Shown here piece by piece: positions 17,904 through 27,905 of a stretch of 64,000 bases of DNA. The notes under the pieces were generated by a model. The model was not told the origin of the DNA. It made no database searches and saw only the letters and a list, made by a program, of their open reading frames with translations. Origin of the DNA: Phytophthora colocasiae (taxonomy: Eukaryota > Oomycota > Peronosporomycetes > Peronosporales > Peronosporaceae). Within the stretch, counting starts at the first letter, position 1, and every line of letters begins with the position of its first letter. Both the position numbers and the translations under genes were made by a program. The stretch spans positions 310,001 through 374,000 of the forward strand of contig JAGKQI010000100.1 in NCBI GenBank assembly GCA_018806915.1, in the 5' to 3' direction.

Positions 17904-20090
17904 ACCGACAACTACTCAAGACGATGATTACAACGACGCCTCCTCACCAAGGATCGCCGGGCCAACGTTGGACAGCAACGTTAAATACAGCACTGGAAGC
18001 GGCAGCCGACTCAATCGGCTATCTACCACTAGTCAATCATGCCAAAGTGGTGGACGCCGAGCTAGCTCGCCTCTCCTGCGAACAACGCAAGCTCCGTCTG
18101 CTCATCTACAATGACCACGCGAAGGACGTCAAAGCTCTCCGCACACAACGCAACCACTTGCTTCATCAGATCCGCGAGCGCAGTAAAGCACTCGCTAACG
18201 CTTTCATTGATGAGAAACTAACCGCCATTGGGCAGTCGAGCCCCTCGGCTCGGCTGTTTGAGGCAACTCGGGCGCTTTTCTGAAAACGCTCGACTCTAAC
18301 CTCTCTATGTGATTCCACAGGCAAATACATCCTCAGCCACAAAGACGCAGGTATCAAGATCAAACAACACTTTCAAGGCCAATTCACCGACCCAACACGA
18401 CAACCGATCACAGCCGACGGACTGAAACGACCCCTAGCCAACCCAGTCACCGCTGCAGAGCTCGACCGCGCCTTCAAACGCCTACGCAATGGACGCGCGA
18501 CGGGCCCTGACGAAATCCCCGCCGAGTTACTCAAGTATGGATCGACTATTCTAGCCCAACCACTCGCCGACATCCTCAACCATGGTTTTTCAACCGGAGA
18601 AAACATCCATCTGGGTGACGGGATCCTACTAGGACTCCCGAAGCCAAACAAGCCGGCTGGCCAATGCGCCAGTCTCCGACCAATCGTCCTACTCAACAGC
18701 ATCCGCAAAGCAGTCTCGCTTGTGGTGCTTCACCGCATATCACCGAAGGTCGAACGCTTCCTGTCCCCACACCAATGTGGGTTCAGGCCCAGTCGCAGTA
18801 CTGCTGATGCAGTATGGGCCCACAGATGGATTGCAGCACGTACCCAGAGATACAAAGAACAATTCCACATCCTCGGAATTGACCTCTCCCGTGCTTTTGA
18901 TACCATCAACCGCGACAAACTCCTCACCTTGCTCAAGGACATCGTCGACGAAGATGAACTCCGCCTGATTCGACTTCTACTCCAAGATACAAATCTCTCT
19001 CTCCGACTCGGTAATCAGTTGCTCTCTCCATTTGAGAGCAACACCGGTACTCCACAAGGTGACTCATTATATCCTGTTCTTTTCGTTGTTTATCTTGAAG
19101 CAGCTTTACGTGACCTAGCCAGCCAACTCGATGTCCCTCATGACCTCCTAGCCGACATGATCGTATACGCCGACGACGCTGATTTTATTTGCAACCACGC
19201 TGATATTGCCACCCTGATCGAAACACAAGCCCCAGTCATTCTGGCTAAATGGTCACTCCAGATGAACACGACCAAGACCGAGCATACTATCGTACATCGC
19301 AGTCCAACTGCCTACTCAACCCGGATCTCCCGCGACAAACATGAATCCTGGCGTAACACGCGCAAACTCGGCTCCCTTCTAGGTGACACAGAAGACCTCT
19401 CGCGACGCAAGAACCTCGCGACCGCAGCGCTACACCGAATGTGGAAGATATGGCTTCGGCCATCGAAGACCTCTGAAGCGACACGACTTCGTCTATACAA
19501 CTGCTATGTCCTGCCAATCCTGCTCTACAATAGCGGAACCTGGGCCCTGACTCAGACCGACCTACTCGGCCTGGAACGATTTCACCGCCAACAACTACGG
19601 AAGGTGATAGGTGTGACCTACCCGAACAGAATTCCCAACGACAAGCTCTACGACCGTACTGGGACGGAACCGCTCCGCTACCACTTATTACGCAACCGCT
19701 GGAGATTGTTTGGTCACATCCTCCGCCGCCCAGCAGGGATCCCAGCCAACCGCTTCATGGACGCCTACTTCAGACCCAGCAAACACGGCACATGGCTAGG
19801 CAGACGACGAATCACGCTTCCTATGGTACTCGACGCCGACCTCCAGACTCTTTCCTCAGGACACCGACTTCAAAGGGCCCCCGACCTGTACCTGCTCCGA
19901 CTGTGTGCACAGGACCGCGACGGATGGAAAAACCTTACTGAAGGGCTACTTGCGTACGCGCCGCTAGACGGACTCTGGCCGAGAGCAGAGAGAACAGTAG
20001 AAACTGAGAGATAACCCGACGCATGCGGAAGTTGAACCACTACGGTGGCTAGACGGCTCGCGAAACGCGTTCACAATACAATACAATACA
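17904..20090 (+). mobile_element. LINE (non-LTR retrotransposon), 5'-truncated, 13-bp target duplication
   Basis: The element is flanked by ATATCGATTTGGT at 17891-17903 and 20091-20103, a perfect 13-base target-site duplication. The 3' end carries a short tail of ACAAT repeats (about 20071-20090), as in LINEs with microsatellite tails. The 5' end starts inside the coding region, so it is 5'-truncated. It is inserted between the two pirin genes. Confidence 0.88.
17906..20014 (+). pseudogene. LINE reverse transcriptase with one in-frame stop
   Basis: One frame runs from the 5' truncation to 20014 with a single TGA at 18281-18283 (after LFEATRALF). Upstream is a charged linker (RERSKALANAFIDEKLTAIG). 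Downstream is the RT domain: NGRATGPDEIPAELLKYG, LGLPKPNKPAGQ, CGFRPSRSTADAV, GIDLSRAFDTINR, TGTPQGDSL and the catalytic YADDADFI. The C-terminal part has the YVLPILLYNSGTWAL and WRLFGHILRRP segments usual after RT in this LINE group. An endonuclease is not present because of truncation. With a single stop this copy is young, and it appears unrelated to the LINE at 28 kb. Confidence 0.85.
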
Positions 20091-20103
20091 ATATCGATTT
20101 GGT

Positions 20104-20478
20104 GTCCCAATCTCAACTCCAAGAGAGTAGATAAATTGACGATGTCTGTGGAAGAAGGTCATTACGAAAGCATCAATTCAATAAGCCAGTGTACCTCAAT
20201 GTCTTTGATATAAATTCCGCGTATCGCGGTTCACGGCTTCATTCCAAATACTTTTCGCTGGGCTAAACCGCAGCCATTTGGATTATATTCGAGGAGAAAA
20301 TTTCGGCATCTTCTCGAATTGCATCGCCCGGAACATTGCTGAGATACTGCATGCACAGCCAACCCCAGCAGACAGGTCCACACAGTTTTTTGCCAAAAAG
20401 TAGCAACAACAATAGAGCAGGACCAATACTTACACAGGATGGCCTAATCATTCGGAGGCCCAATCATGACCAGGTATA
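20104..20478. other. Intergenic, no gene seen
   Basis: Between the LINE target duplication and the pogo-like element no frame with recognisable content is seen on either strand. A possible A/T-rich promoter-like stretch is not distinctive. Confidence 0.4.
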
Positions 20479-21073
20479 CCGCATCGCCCCTATCATTGCC
20501 GACATGGTGGATTGTGGTTATGCAAAGCATGTGTAATGGGGAAGGGGTAAATTACAAAGATTTAGCTGCCAGCACATGAAGAATTATCTAGTCCGCATCT
20601 TCATCGCACGTAAGGTCCTGCTCTTCTCGCACTGATCCGCCGACAACCCCCAATTTCTTCAGCTTTTCGACCAGTTCAGGAATATCTACGTCGCTGTCCG
20701 AAGTTTCGTCTTCATGTACTCGTGTAACACCAAGAAAACCAACTCGGGCAAATCCTCCTACAATGTTAGCTGTTGTCAGGCTCTCTATCGCTTTGCTAGT
20801 GTCATGAACAAGGTCCAGAAAAAGCAGTTTGTGCTTATATGTAAATGACGTACGGCTGTAGGTTTTTAGCTTCCTACCCGTGCCAGTGATACATTGGCGC
20901 CCCATAGCAGATCTGGATCACGAAGCAGAACCGTGTCAGCTACGTTTTAGCTGCGCCGGTATAGCATTTTAGTGCGGGCAGTAACCCTCAACAGATGATC
21001 TCTATTCGGGTTCCTATTGGATGACTTGGTCTGTCGGCAATGAAAAAAGTCGGCAATGATAGGGGCGATGCGG
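20479..21073 (-). mobile_element. Shrunken pogo/Tigger-like element
   Basis: Bases 20477-20503 (TACCGCATCGCCCCTATCAT...) and 21049-21075 are a perfect 27-base inverted pair, with TA at each outer end as expected for a TA target duplication. Inside, complement(20588..20905) encodes LVHDTSKAIESLTTANIVGG then FARVGFLGV and an acidic PELVEKLKKLGVV tail. That is the kind of C-terminal tail found after the DDE domain of pogo-type transposases. The catalytic part is missing, so this is an internal-deletion derivative of about 595 bases. It ends about 50 bases upstream of the second pirin start. Confidence 0.6.
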
Positions 21074-21122
21074 TAATACAACGTGGGTGTGAAAAGAGGG
21101 CGTAATACAAATTCCGCAATCG

Positions 21123-22193
21123 ATGACAAATCCGTTTGTCATCCAAACACTAGCGCAAACTGACTATTCATTCTCCAAAGTGCTACGCACCACACAGGTG
21201 GGTCTACTTGTTCATGTGGTTCTCTACGTTGTGCTCGCTTTCAGTATCTGCATGGCTTACCGTTACCCGCTAGTATTTCTCCCGCAGCTACCAGCTTCTA
21301 TACCTTCAACTATTGAAATGTTCAACGCCCGTCGTGTCACCTATAAGTTCGTCGCCCGTGAGCAAGCGGAAGGAGTTGGCGCTACAGTTCGACGATCGGT
21401 GGGCTCCCGGAAGTTGCCCAACCTCGATCCGTTCCTGGTCCTCGACGAGGCTTACGTTTCCCTACCGGCCGGTTTCCCTGACCACCCGCACCGTGGTTTT
21501 GAGACAGTCTCGTACATGCTCCCGAGTTCGAAAGGCTACATGATTCATGAGGATTTCCTAGGGAACAAAGGAGAGTTACGTCCTGGAGATCTCCAGTGGA
21601 TGACTGCAGGAAAGGGGATTGTTCATTCGGAAATGCCTGCAAGCGAGGAGAAAGCACACGGGCTTCAACTGTGGATCAATTTGCCCAAGGAAAAGAAGAT
21701 CATGGAGCCAAGATACCAGGAAATCAGTCGAGACACAGTTCCTCATGTGTGGGACGAATCCAAGAAAGTTGAAGCCATCGTGTTCGCTGGAGAAGTGTTC
21801 GGACAGAAGGGTCCGATTGAGACGGAAGCGCCTGTGACGTACATCCACTTCCTGATGAAGCAAGCTGAACTGAACTACAAGATTCCTATTGGCCACAATG
21901 CATTCGTGTACACTTTGAGTGGATCGGGCAAGTGTTCGGGTGAAGACATCAAAGCTCACCACGCGATCGTCATGGAGAAAGAGGGAGATGGTGTCCATGT
22001 GACGACGGAGGATGAGGACGGTCTGGAGTTCATTGTGATCAGTGGACAACCTCTCAATGAGCCTGTAGTGCAGTATGGCCCTTTCGTGATGACGTCGGAG
22101 GCGGAAATCCACCAGACGATTCGTGATTACCAGAGCGGATCGAATGGATTCGAGAATGCTCCGAAGTGGACGTCAGAGATCGGCAAGCGCTGA
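21123..22193 (+). CDS. Pirin-family cupin protein with N-terminal membrane segment
   Basis: A 356-residue pirin. Residues about 27-52 (VGLLVHVVLYVVLAFSICMA) form a hydrophobic helix, probably a signal anchor rather than a cleaved peptide. The metal ligands are present: two His in PDHPHRGFETVSY and His/Glu in GKGIVHSEMP. Compared with 16602-17657, the N-terminal half differs at many codons. From LPKEKKIMEPRYQ (about 21684) to the end the proteins are almost identical, with one residue deleted (MKQAEL against MKQGAEL) and few silent changes. That pattern suggests gene conversion. Its promoter region is mostly the shrunken pogo-like element. Confidence 0.86.
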   Translation: MTNPFVIQTLAQTDYSFSKVLRTTQVGLLVHVVLYVVLAFSICMAYRYPLVFLPQLPASIPSTIEMFNARRVTYKFVAREQAEGVGATVRRSVGSRKLPNLDPFLVLDEAYVSLPAGFPDHPHRGFETVSYMLPSSKGYMIHEDFLGNKGELRPGDLQWMTAGKGIVHSEMPASEEKAHGLQLWINLPKEKKIMEPRYQEISRDTVPHVWDESKKVEAIVFAGEVFGQKGPIETEAPVTYIHFLMKQAELNYKIPIGHNAFVYTLSGSGKCSGEDIKAHHAIVMEKEGDGVHVTTEDEDGLEFIVISGQPLNEPVVQYGPFVMTSEAEIHQTIRDYQSGSNGFENAPKWTSEIGKR

Positions 22194-22672
22194 TCGGTTG
22201 TTTGGCAGACTTAGATTTCCAGTGTATGCTGAGTTCCTCTTGGTAGATGTGATACTACAGCTTGTTTTTGCAGTGTTGTTAGTGTTGATCAACCTAAACT
22301 AGATGAAATCCTTCGACAACTAGTTTGGAACCGCCAACTGCTGAACTTTTATCTCCTCACGAATATCGATTTGGATTCCTCGTACGTAATGGCAAGTTTT
22401 GATATCTTAAGGTTTAGTTAGCAAAACGAGAAGTCCAATGTCGGTTAATCAACTAAATTCTTTCGTGATGGCCTTCAGTAGTATTTTGATTTCCAACAAG
22501 CTGACACAGCATATTACTGTGGAAAAGAAATGATGTCAACCGCATTTGATGATGGCACCGACGTGTCTCTTTAAACTATAACGCAACACGACGCAGAAGA
22601 CAGATATTACGTGGGGGGGAGTATTCTATTCATGAATGAAACCAGAGTCATTTTCTAACACCCGACGGACTG
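22194..22672. other. Intergenic, no gene seen
   Basis: This is 3' flank between two convergent genes. No conserved frame, repeat or RNA gene is recognised. A run of G (about 22611-22619) is the only low-complexity feature. Confidence 0.4.
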
Positions 22673-24559
22673 TTAGCCGGATAATTCATCACCTGACAGA
22701 CTTGCATTGTATACCCCGTCGTACGCATCGTCTGTCGACATGTAGCTGTACAGGTACTCCGTCGTAATGGTCATGTTGATCGGGGGTACCTTCTTCACGC
22801 ACGATTTATCCATCTTCTTCAGGTTTCCAGCAGCTTTGATGTACGACACGAGTAGTTCCATTCCGCAGGAAGGACTTTCAGGGTCACCAGGAATCAACTG
22901 CGTCGACAAGATCGTGCCATGGATAGCGTGTTCGAATGTGACGAGCTCCTTGTTGTCGTCTTGAAGGGAATGCAGCAGAAGTTCTGCGTACTTGTGAGTC
23001 GTTTGTACGTCAAGTTTGCTACTGAGGAGCAACACACTAGCCTGAGTCGGAATTACGGCACTTTTATTCCAGTATTCGTCCCGGTCGTAGGTGACGGCGT
23101 CAGCGTCGTACTTCACCATCTTAAACTGGCTACAGGTCGTGGACTCTTCCTTGGAATAGGCGCAGTAAAGCTCTGTCGAAGAGTAAATACCTGTGTCCGA
23201 TATCAAATCGCTTTGTCAATTCTTCCACCGACAACGACGGCTTTTGCCACAACTCGGAGAAGATAATGACGTAGAGAAGCAGTATCGACTGGCCCTCAAC
23301 TTCAGTACTGATGGTAGCTTGTAAAATCTGGATGAGGCGATTTAAAATCTCCAAATCTTTGTTAGCACAGCGGTTCAAACGATGCACAACCGGTGGGATG
23401 AGCTTTCGCATATCAGAGTCTGACAGCATCGTTCCCAGTGCACGACGCAGGGCAAACGATGGTGGTTCAGCTCCCGTTCCATTGCTGCTACCAGTATCGG
23501 TAGTGTTGGACAAGTACAACATGTTGATTGTTGTTGCGCAAGGCGACTCTGGGTCTTTGTCGAACTGTGTGAGCAGGTGCTTGACCGTCCCTGCCAATCC
23601 CTTCTCGTTGAACCTGGCAGCGATTTCCTTGTCTTCCTGACACATCGCCAAAAATCTGTCGGCGACTTCACCAAAGTCCGAATCCCAGTTGGAATAATAT
23701 GGGAATTCGGTAGACCGTGCACCCATCGACGCGGCAACACCGTCAAACACGTACCCGACGACCTCAGGCGGGTCTAAGTGCATGAGACGCTCTCCCAACA
23801 TGGTACCGTAGCTCCATCCAAATACAATGGTATCTTCTCCATTCGTGTGTTCGCCTATGAAACTGGCGATGTCCTTGGCTGCGCTTGTGAAAAGGAGGCC
23901 ATGTCTCCATACGTGGCAGCGAGCTCTTTAGCACATCTACTAATGTCTGGTGCCTCAACACCAATAGAAGAGTTGAATGCCGAGCAGGAGAGTTGTGTAC
24001 TGCGTCCTGTACCGCGGTGGTCCATGAGGTACATGCTATACGATCCCCCAAGCTTCTTTTGAAGATCAACCGTTGTCGACTCCAAAGAAGCGGAGGAAAT
24101 ACCTGGTCCACCCTGGAGAAACCACACATTTCGTGCAGTTCTTGGGTTGCCTACGGTTGCTGGGAAGCGCTTCACGAAAATCTCAAGGGTGGAATCGACG
24201 TCGATGGGGGTTGTACAAACGCCTGGGTAGCATAGTGGTGCGTCGTAAATGGCACACTCGGCGTCTTCACTAGAGTTTTCACTGCTGCTATTCACAAGGG
24301 TTTCAGACGCGACCGTGAGCTGGGGACAGGATTTCCATTGGATGGTTGGCTTGGCAGTGATTGATGATACAGCTAGGGCTGCAAGGAGAATAGCCTGGTG
24401 GCGATGTTGGTGGCTTGTTGCTTCGTATGGTGATTGCGAGAGGCAACGCCAGTAGATGAGACTAAACATGCGCAGGTACACCAATGGCGGGTGGTAGTCG
24501 TGAATCAACATTCCACCATCAATGTACCTCATCTGCCACGAAAAAGGAGGAGTGAACAC
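22673..24559 (-). pseudogene. Secreted serine hydrolase (alpha/beta hydrolase, S33-like), frame broken
   Basis: Three consecutive frames give one protein. Frame 1 (24559 to about 23890) has the hydrophobic HQAILLAALAVSSITA, the oxyanion-type WFLQGGPGISSAS and MYLMDHRGTGRSTQL. Frame 2 (to about 23190) has the nucleophile elbow VFGWSYGTMLGE and YVFDGVAASMGARS. Frame 3 (23206-22673) has STELYCAYSKEES, LLLSSKLDVQTTHKYAE and FEHAIHGTI with the likely catalytic Asp and His. The first break is one base short next to an A4 run at 23890-23893; the second (about 23190) is one base long. The family is tripeptidyl aminopeptidase-like secreted hydrolases. All catalytic residues are kept, so either the gene died recently or the breaks are sequence errors. 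The true start is unclear; an ATG at 24469 is an alternative. Confidence 0.75.
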
Positions 24560-24705
24560 AAAGCAGGGTGTATAGGACCATAAACCCCCTCGAGAATGCT
24601 TTATTGGGATATCTCATGGCAGATGAAGGAAGATGGCAGAATTTTTATTATAAAGATAGCAAGTTGAAGCTCTATTCGTGCTTGCTATTTCGAATTTGAA
24701 CAAGA

Positions 24706-25698
24706 ATGGAGACTGTGGCGCTGGAATGGATAGGTCGGCAAGAAGTGGAGCCTCAAGATGTGGTGCAGTTCGTGCAACAACTCAACAATGTTCCAGAAAA
24801 TGCAATGTGCGAGGTTGGCGATATTTTCTCCCGCAAGTGTAATTCACAATGGGCCAAGCGAGAACAACGGACGATCCGAAATGAAGTACATTTAAGCTGT
24901 GAACCGAGGGTGTCGGAGTTTCTTTGCAGGAAATTCAGGTACTTTGCTTACTTTGTGACAACTTTGATGCTTTTTAACATATTATATTTTCAGCAAGCAG
25001 ACTCAACATATCACCAGTGGTGAAGTGATTCGAGTGCGATGCAAACGAGTGTACCCAGGTTTGTTAAATGATACGTTTATTGTACACCAGAATTGAAGTT
25101 TATTTACTCGAACTAGGTGTCAAGCCCTTAGGAGAAATATTCTCTCGAAAAGATGCCAATCCAATTGAGCCATACAAGTCCACTGAGCAAATGGTAAGCT
25201 TTTTACTCAGGTGGAACAAATGAGGGTCAGCCTAATCTTGACTGGGCAGGACATCGACACTTTCGCAGCTCCTGTTCTCCCAGTCGAGAAGGTGATTGCG
25301 TTGATTGATTTACTGGGGGATCAAGTCGCGGAAGCACAAGAAGCTTATCAATTATTTGCCGACAACGACACACAAGGGCTTCAACGGATGACGTTGTTTG
25401 GCTTAGCAAAAGCTCTGACGAAACTTTGGTACGTAAAAACTGATCTAAAATACTGGATATCCAACTAATTGTTTCTGTGCATCGTAGTAAAAACGAATGG
25501 ACAGCTAAATCCTCAAAGAAGAGTGATTGTTCGAAAACCACGGTCGAAAGTTTACGATATCTGCTATCAAAGCTGGTCGCAAGCAACAACATTGCAGTGA
25601 AGCAAATTCCTTCGTCCACAACAACTCCGTTTCTCTCGTACACGGACTTCCTCGCTTGCTACGTCGCCTTCCTCTCCAGCCTCCATTCTTCAACATAA
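24706..25698 (+). CDS. Five-exon gene, small protein with EF-hand-like C-terminus, unknown function
   Basis: Exons 24706-24938, 24994-25058, 25117-25193, 25250-25428 and 25488-25698 join in phase to 255 codons. All four introns are 55-59 bases with GT-AG ends. The third uses the acceptor at 25249, after a CCTAATCTTGAC branch-site-like stretch; a nearer AG at 25210 would make an impossible 17-base intron. The 254-residue protein has two similar motifs (VGDIFSRKCN and LGEIFSRKDAN) and a helical C-terminal half. The segment AYQLFADNDTQGLQRMTLFG resembles a degenerate EF-hand loop, followed by LSYTDFLACYVAFL. No signal peptide. I do not recognise the family. It is followed 60 bases later by the next gene on the same strand. 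Confidence 0.7.
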
Positions 25699-25757
25699 GA
25701 TCCACCACTTCACAAAGTAGAAATATATAATACCGTTGATAGCTAATTCCAGTCCGC

Positions 25758-27557
25758 ATGAAAAAACTAAATTTGCGTTCTAGCAACGACCCACCTCACC
25801 CCACAATCCAAGTTGCACGGATCGCAATGAGCCTTCTCCCTTTAGCTGCAAAAATGACAATCACCAGCGAAGTTTCGTCAAGTGGAGCCAAGATTAAGCG
25901 GAAAAGCCGACGCCATCGAACACCCTTAGGAACGGAAGAGCCAGAACAAGCACCACCTCGAGAGAGAAGTCATCACAGTCGAAAAGAACCACACGAAATA
26001 TTAGAACCCAAAGACTACAAGCCTAAGACTAGGCGACGATCGAATCCCCTGGCAACTAATGGAGAAGGAACGAATCGACGAACACCCAGTCATTCTACCC
26101 ACCGGAATCCCTACAGGACTCCATCTCTAGTATCAAAGCGGAGGTCGGAACAGCCTTCAATCCCCCATGAAGTGACTATTCCCACTCGACGTTCACTGAC
26201 AACATCTGCGTCTTCTATTCGCCCATCGAATCGCAAACGAATTGACGAGAGTCCTTATTGCTCTGGAATACGACGTAATAGTGGCAACAGCAACAACTCG
26301 GAATTAGAAGAAGTCAATCATCACTTCACTACCAGGATGTTGCCTTCACGAGCTAGTAAATACCGAAATTTATCCGCAGGGGTGGCCAAGAAGCCTCGAG
26401 CTCGTCCTACTGCGCCTCCAGTCTCCATAGAGCTCCCAGATCGCCCTCCTTCGCGTCAACGCCATGCTTTTCCCACTCATTTGATCGATGCAAATGCTTT
26501 TGATGCACCAGAAACGACCCGAAGATGTGGAGGCAGTACTAGTTCCTGTTCACGCACTGCTACTAGAAGTTCTAGTGCACGAAGCCGAGCAAGTCCAGCG
26601 GATTTCACACTCCCGGAGGAGATTAAAGATCGACCACCGTCGAGATACATGGTCAAAGCTAAACGCAACAGTAACCAGAACCTCAGTGAAGATCTCAACA
26701 CTCTTTCACGGCGTGGTGTAGTAGACAAGAACATAACCATTTCCTGCAACCAGACGCATCATGACCCTAAAACGGACGGTTTTGCTGAAGTAGATGAAAG
26801 CGTTCCTCCCCCATTCAGGATTAAGGTAACTACTGATACTAGCGAGACAATCCCGGCATTAAAAACGACCAAGAACCCTCTGAGTGCTCGTCACTGGCCA
26901 TTCAGTAACCAGGATCAGCTTTTGCAAATGGCTGTAAGAGGATCCGACAGTTGTCGAGGCAGTGACCAAGGCATGGCGGACTTCCAAAGTCAGCTCCAGT
27001 GGTTCGGAAATGACGACCAGATCAACAATGCACACTTGTTCGAGACAGTCATCACTCTGCCCAGTCCAAGACCAACACTCGAGCCTGAAGTTATCGCTAT
27101 CGAAGATGATCTGGAAGATAGTGACGGACTGGAACTCCAGAATCGAAAAGTGGTTACGAATCAACCTCCGAGCGAACCTCAACAAGTTGAGAATCATTTT
27201 CCTTCAAGACGAGCGACTACAGCGGCCAAAATGGCGACTACAGTATCCGATCAACCGGCTCAATGGATCCGATCCAGCACAAACCCGTTCTTCGTCGAGC
27301 CTCCATCGACAGTTGACTACGATTCGATGGACCCGGAGACTGCAATTGAGCAGACACCACTGTACACGTCCGAAGACCTCATGACGTTTACCGGAACAGA
27401 AATGACCGACTTGCACTTGGACGACTACACAGCAGCTTCGATACCAGCTCCACCTCCATCTACTGGAGGATGGAGCTCACGGTTGTTATCTGCATCTTCT
27501 CCTCAGCTTCGTACTTCATTAGGAAAAGACTTTTTAAGTCTTTTTGCACAACATTAA
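25758..27557 (+). CDS. Long disordered Ser/Arg/Pro-rich protein, unknown function
   Basis: A single-exon frame of 599 residues. Most of it is low-complexity and basic (KRKSRRHRTPLGTEEPEQA, PPRERSHHSRKEPHE, SRKYRNLSAG-like stretches), with repeated 'DRPPSR' motifs (about residues 230 and 295). The C-terminal 150 residues are more acidic and end in a helical, possibly conserved LGKDFLSLFAQH. There is no enzymatic domain, signal peptide or membrane segment. The length, absence of stops and codon use argue that it is real. ATGs at codons 24 and 33 are alternative starts. A scaffold or nuclear role is possible but unsupported. Confidence 0.65.
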   Translation: MKKLNLRSSNDPPHPTIQVARIAMSLLPLAAKMTITSEVSSSGAKIKRKSRRHRTPLGTEEPEQAPPRERSHHSRKEPHEILEPKDYKPKTRRRSNPLATNGEGTNRRTPSHSTHRNPYRTPSLVSKRRSEQPSIPHEVTIPTRRSLTTSASSIRPSNRKRIDESPYCSGIRRNSGNSNNSELEEVNHHFTTRMLPSRASKYRNLSAGVAKKPRARPTAPPVSIELPDRPPSRQRHAFPTHLIDANAFDAPETTRRCGGSTSSCSRTATRSSSARSRASPADFTLPEEIKDRPPSRYMVKAKRNSNQNLSEDLNTLSRRGVVDKNITISCNQTHHDPKTDGFAEVDESVPPPFRIKVTTDTSETIPALKTTKNPLSARHWPFSNQDQLLQMAVRGSDSCRGSDQGMADFQSQLQWFGNDDQINNAHLFETVITLPSPRPTLEPEVIAIEDDLEDSDGLELQNRKVVTNQPPSEPQQVENHFPSRRATTAAKMATTVSDQPAQWIRSSTNPFFVEPPSTVDYDSMDPETAIEQTPLYTSEDLMTFTGTEMTDLHLDDYTAASIPAPPPSTGGWSSRLLSASSPQLRTSLGKDFLSLFAQH

Positions 27558-27837
27558 AGCGCATTCATAAAGCCTACAGCTACCCACCCAACGCCTTGGA
27601 GTGACTCCCCCGTTGCAGGACTTTTTGCAACCACTGAACTATTTGTCTCGCCTTGCTTGGGTCCCCACGCAACGCGAGCTCGAAACTAGAAAAGAGGGAG
27701 CCTCGTCACCCCCGCTGCATGGCGAAATTTGCTGACTGCATTACAATAACATCTTTATTTTTTTTTTTTTTGGGGGGGGTAATTATGAAAAAAAATGCAA
27801 AAGACTAGTTTCACTGCTTACTTCGAGCGTTTGTCTT
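27558..27837. other. Intergenic with T and G homopolymers
   Basis: 3' flank of the disordered-protein gene. A run of T directly followed by a run of G lies near 27752-27779 (TTTTTTTTTTTTTGGGGGGGG type), which may be a retrotransposon tail or an assembly-prone spot. No gene is seen. Confidence 0.4.
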
Positions 27838-27905
27838 CTCCCTCCAATTAAACCACTGAAATCACACTGTGGAAACTTGTCTTCAAAGCGAGAACCGTCT
27901 TGGTA
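27838..27905 (-). pseudogene. Relic of the C-terminus of the GTPase-like family
   Basis: On the minus strand this short stretch reads YQDGSRFEDKFPQCDFSGL, matching the extreme C-termini of the GTPase-like genes at 40561 (LEDKFPHCDFSGL) and 44072 (YQIEAKFPQCDFTGL). It is cut off on its 3' side and abuts LINE sequence on its 5' side. It shows that a third copy once lay here. Confidence 0.6.

Noticed and set aside
21576..22112. Long open frames antisense to the pirin genes
   Set aside because: They appear in both pirin copies because the coding DNA is nearly identical, have no recognisable content, and are a common by-product of codon bias.
25194..25210. A 17-base intron in the five-exon gene
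   Set aside because: Implausibly short; the acceptor at 25249 gives a 56-base intron in phase with a branch-site-like motif.
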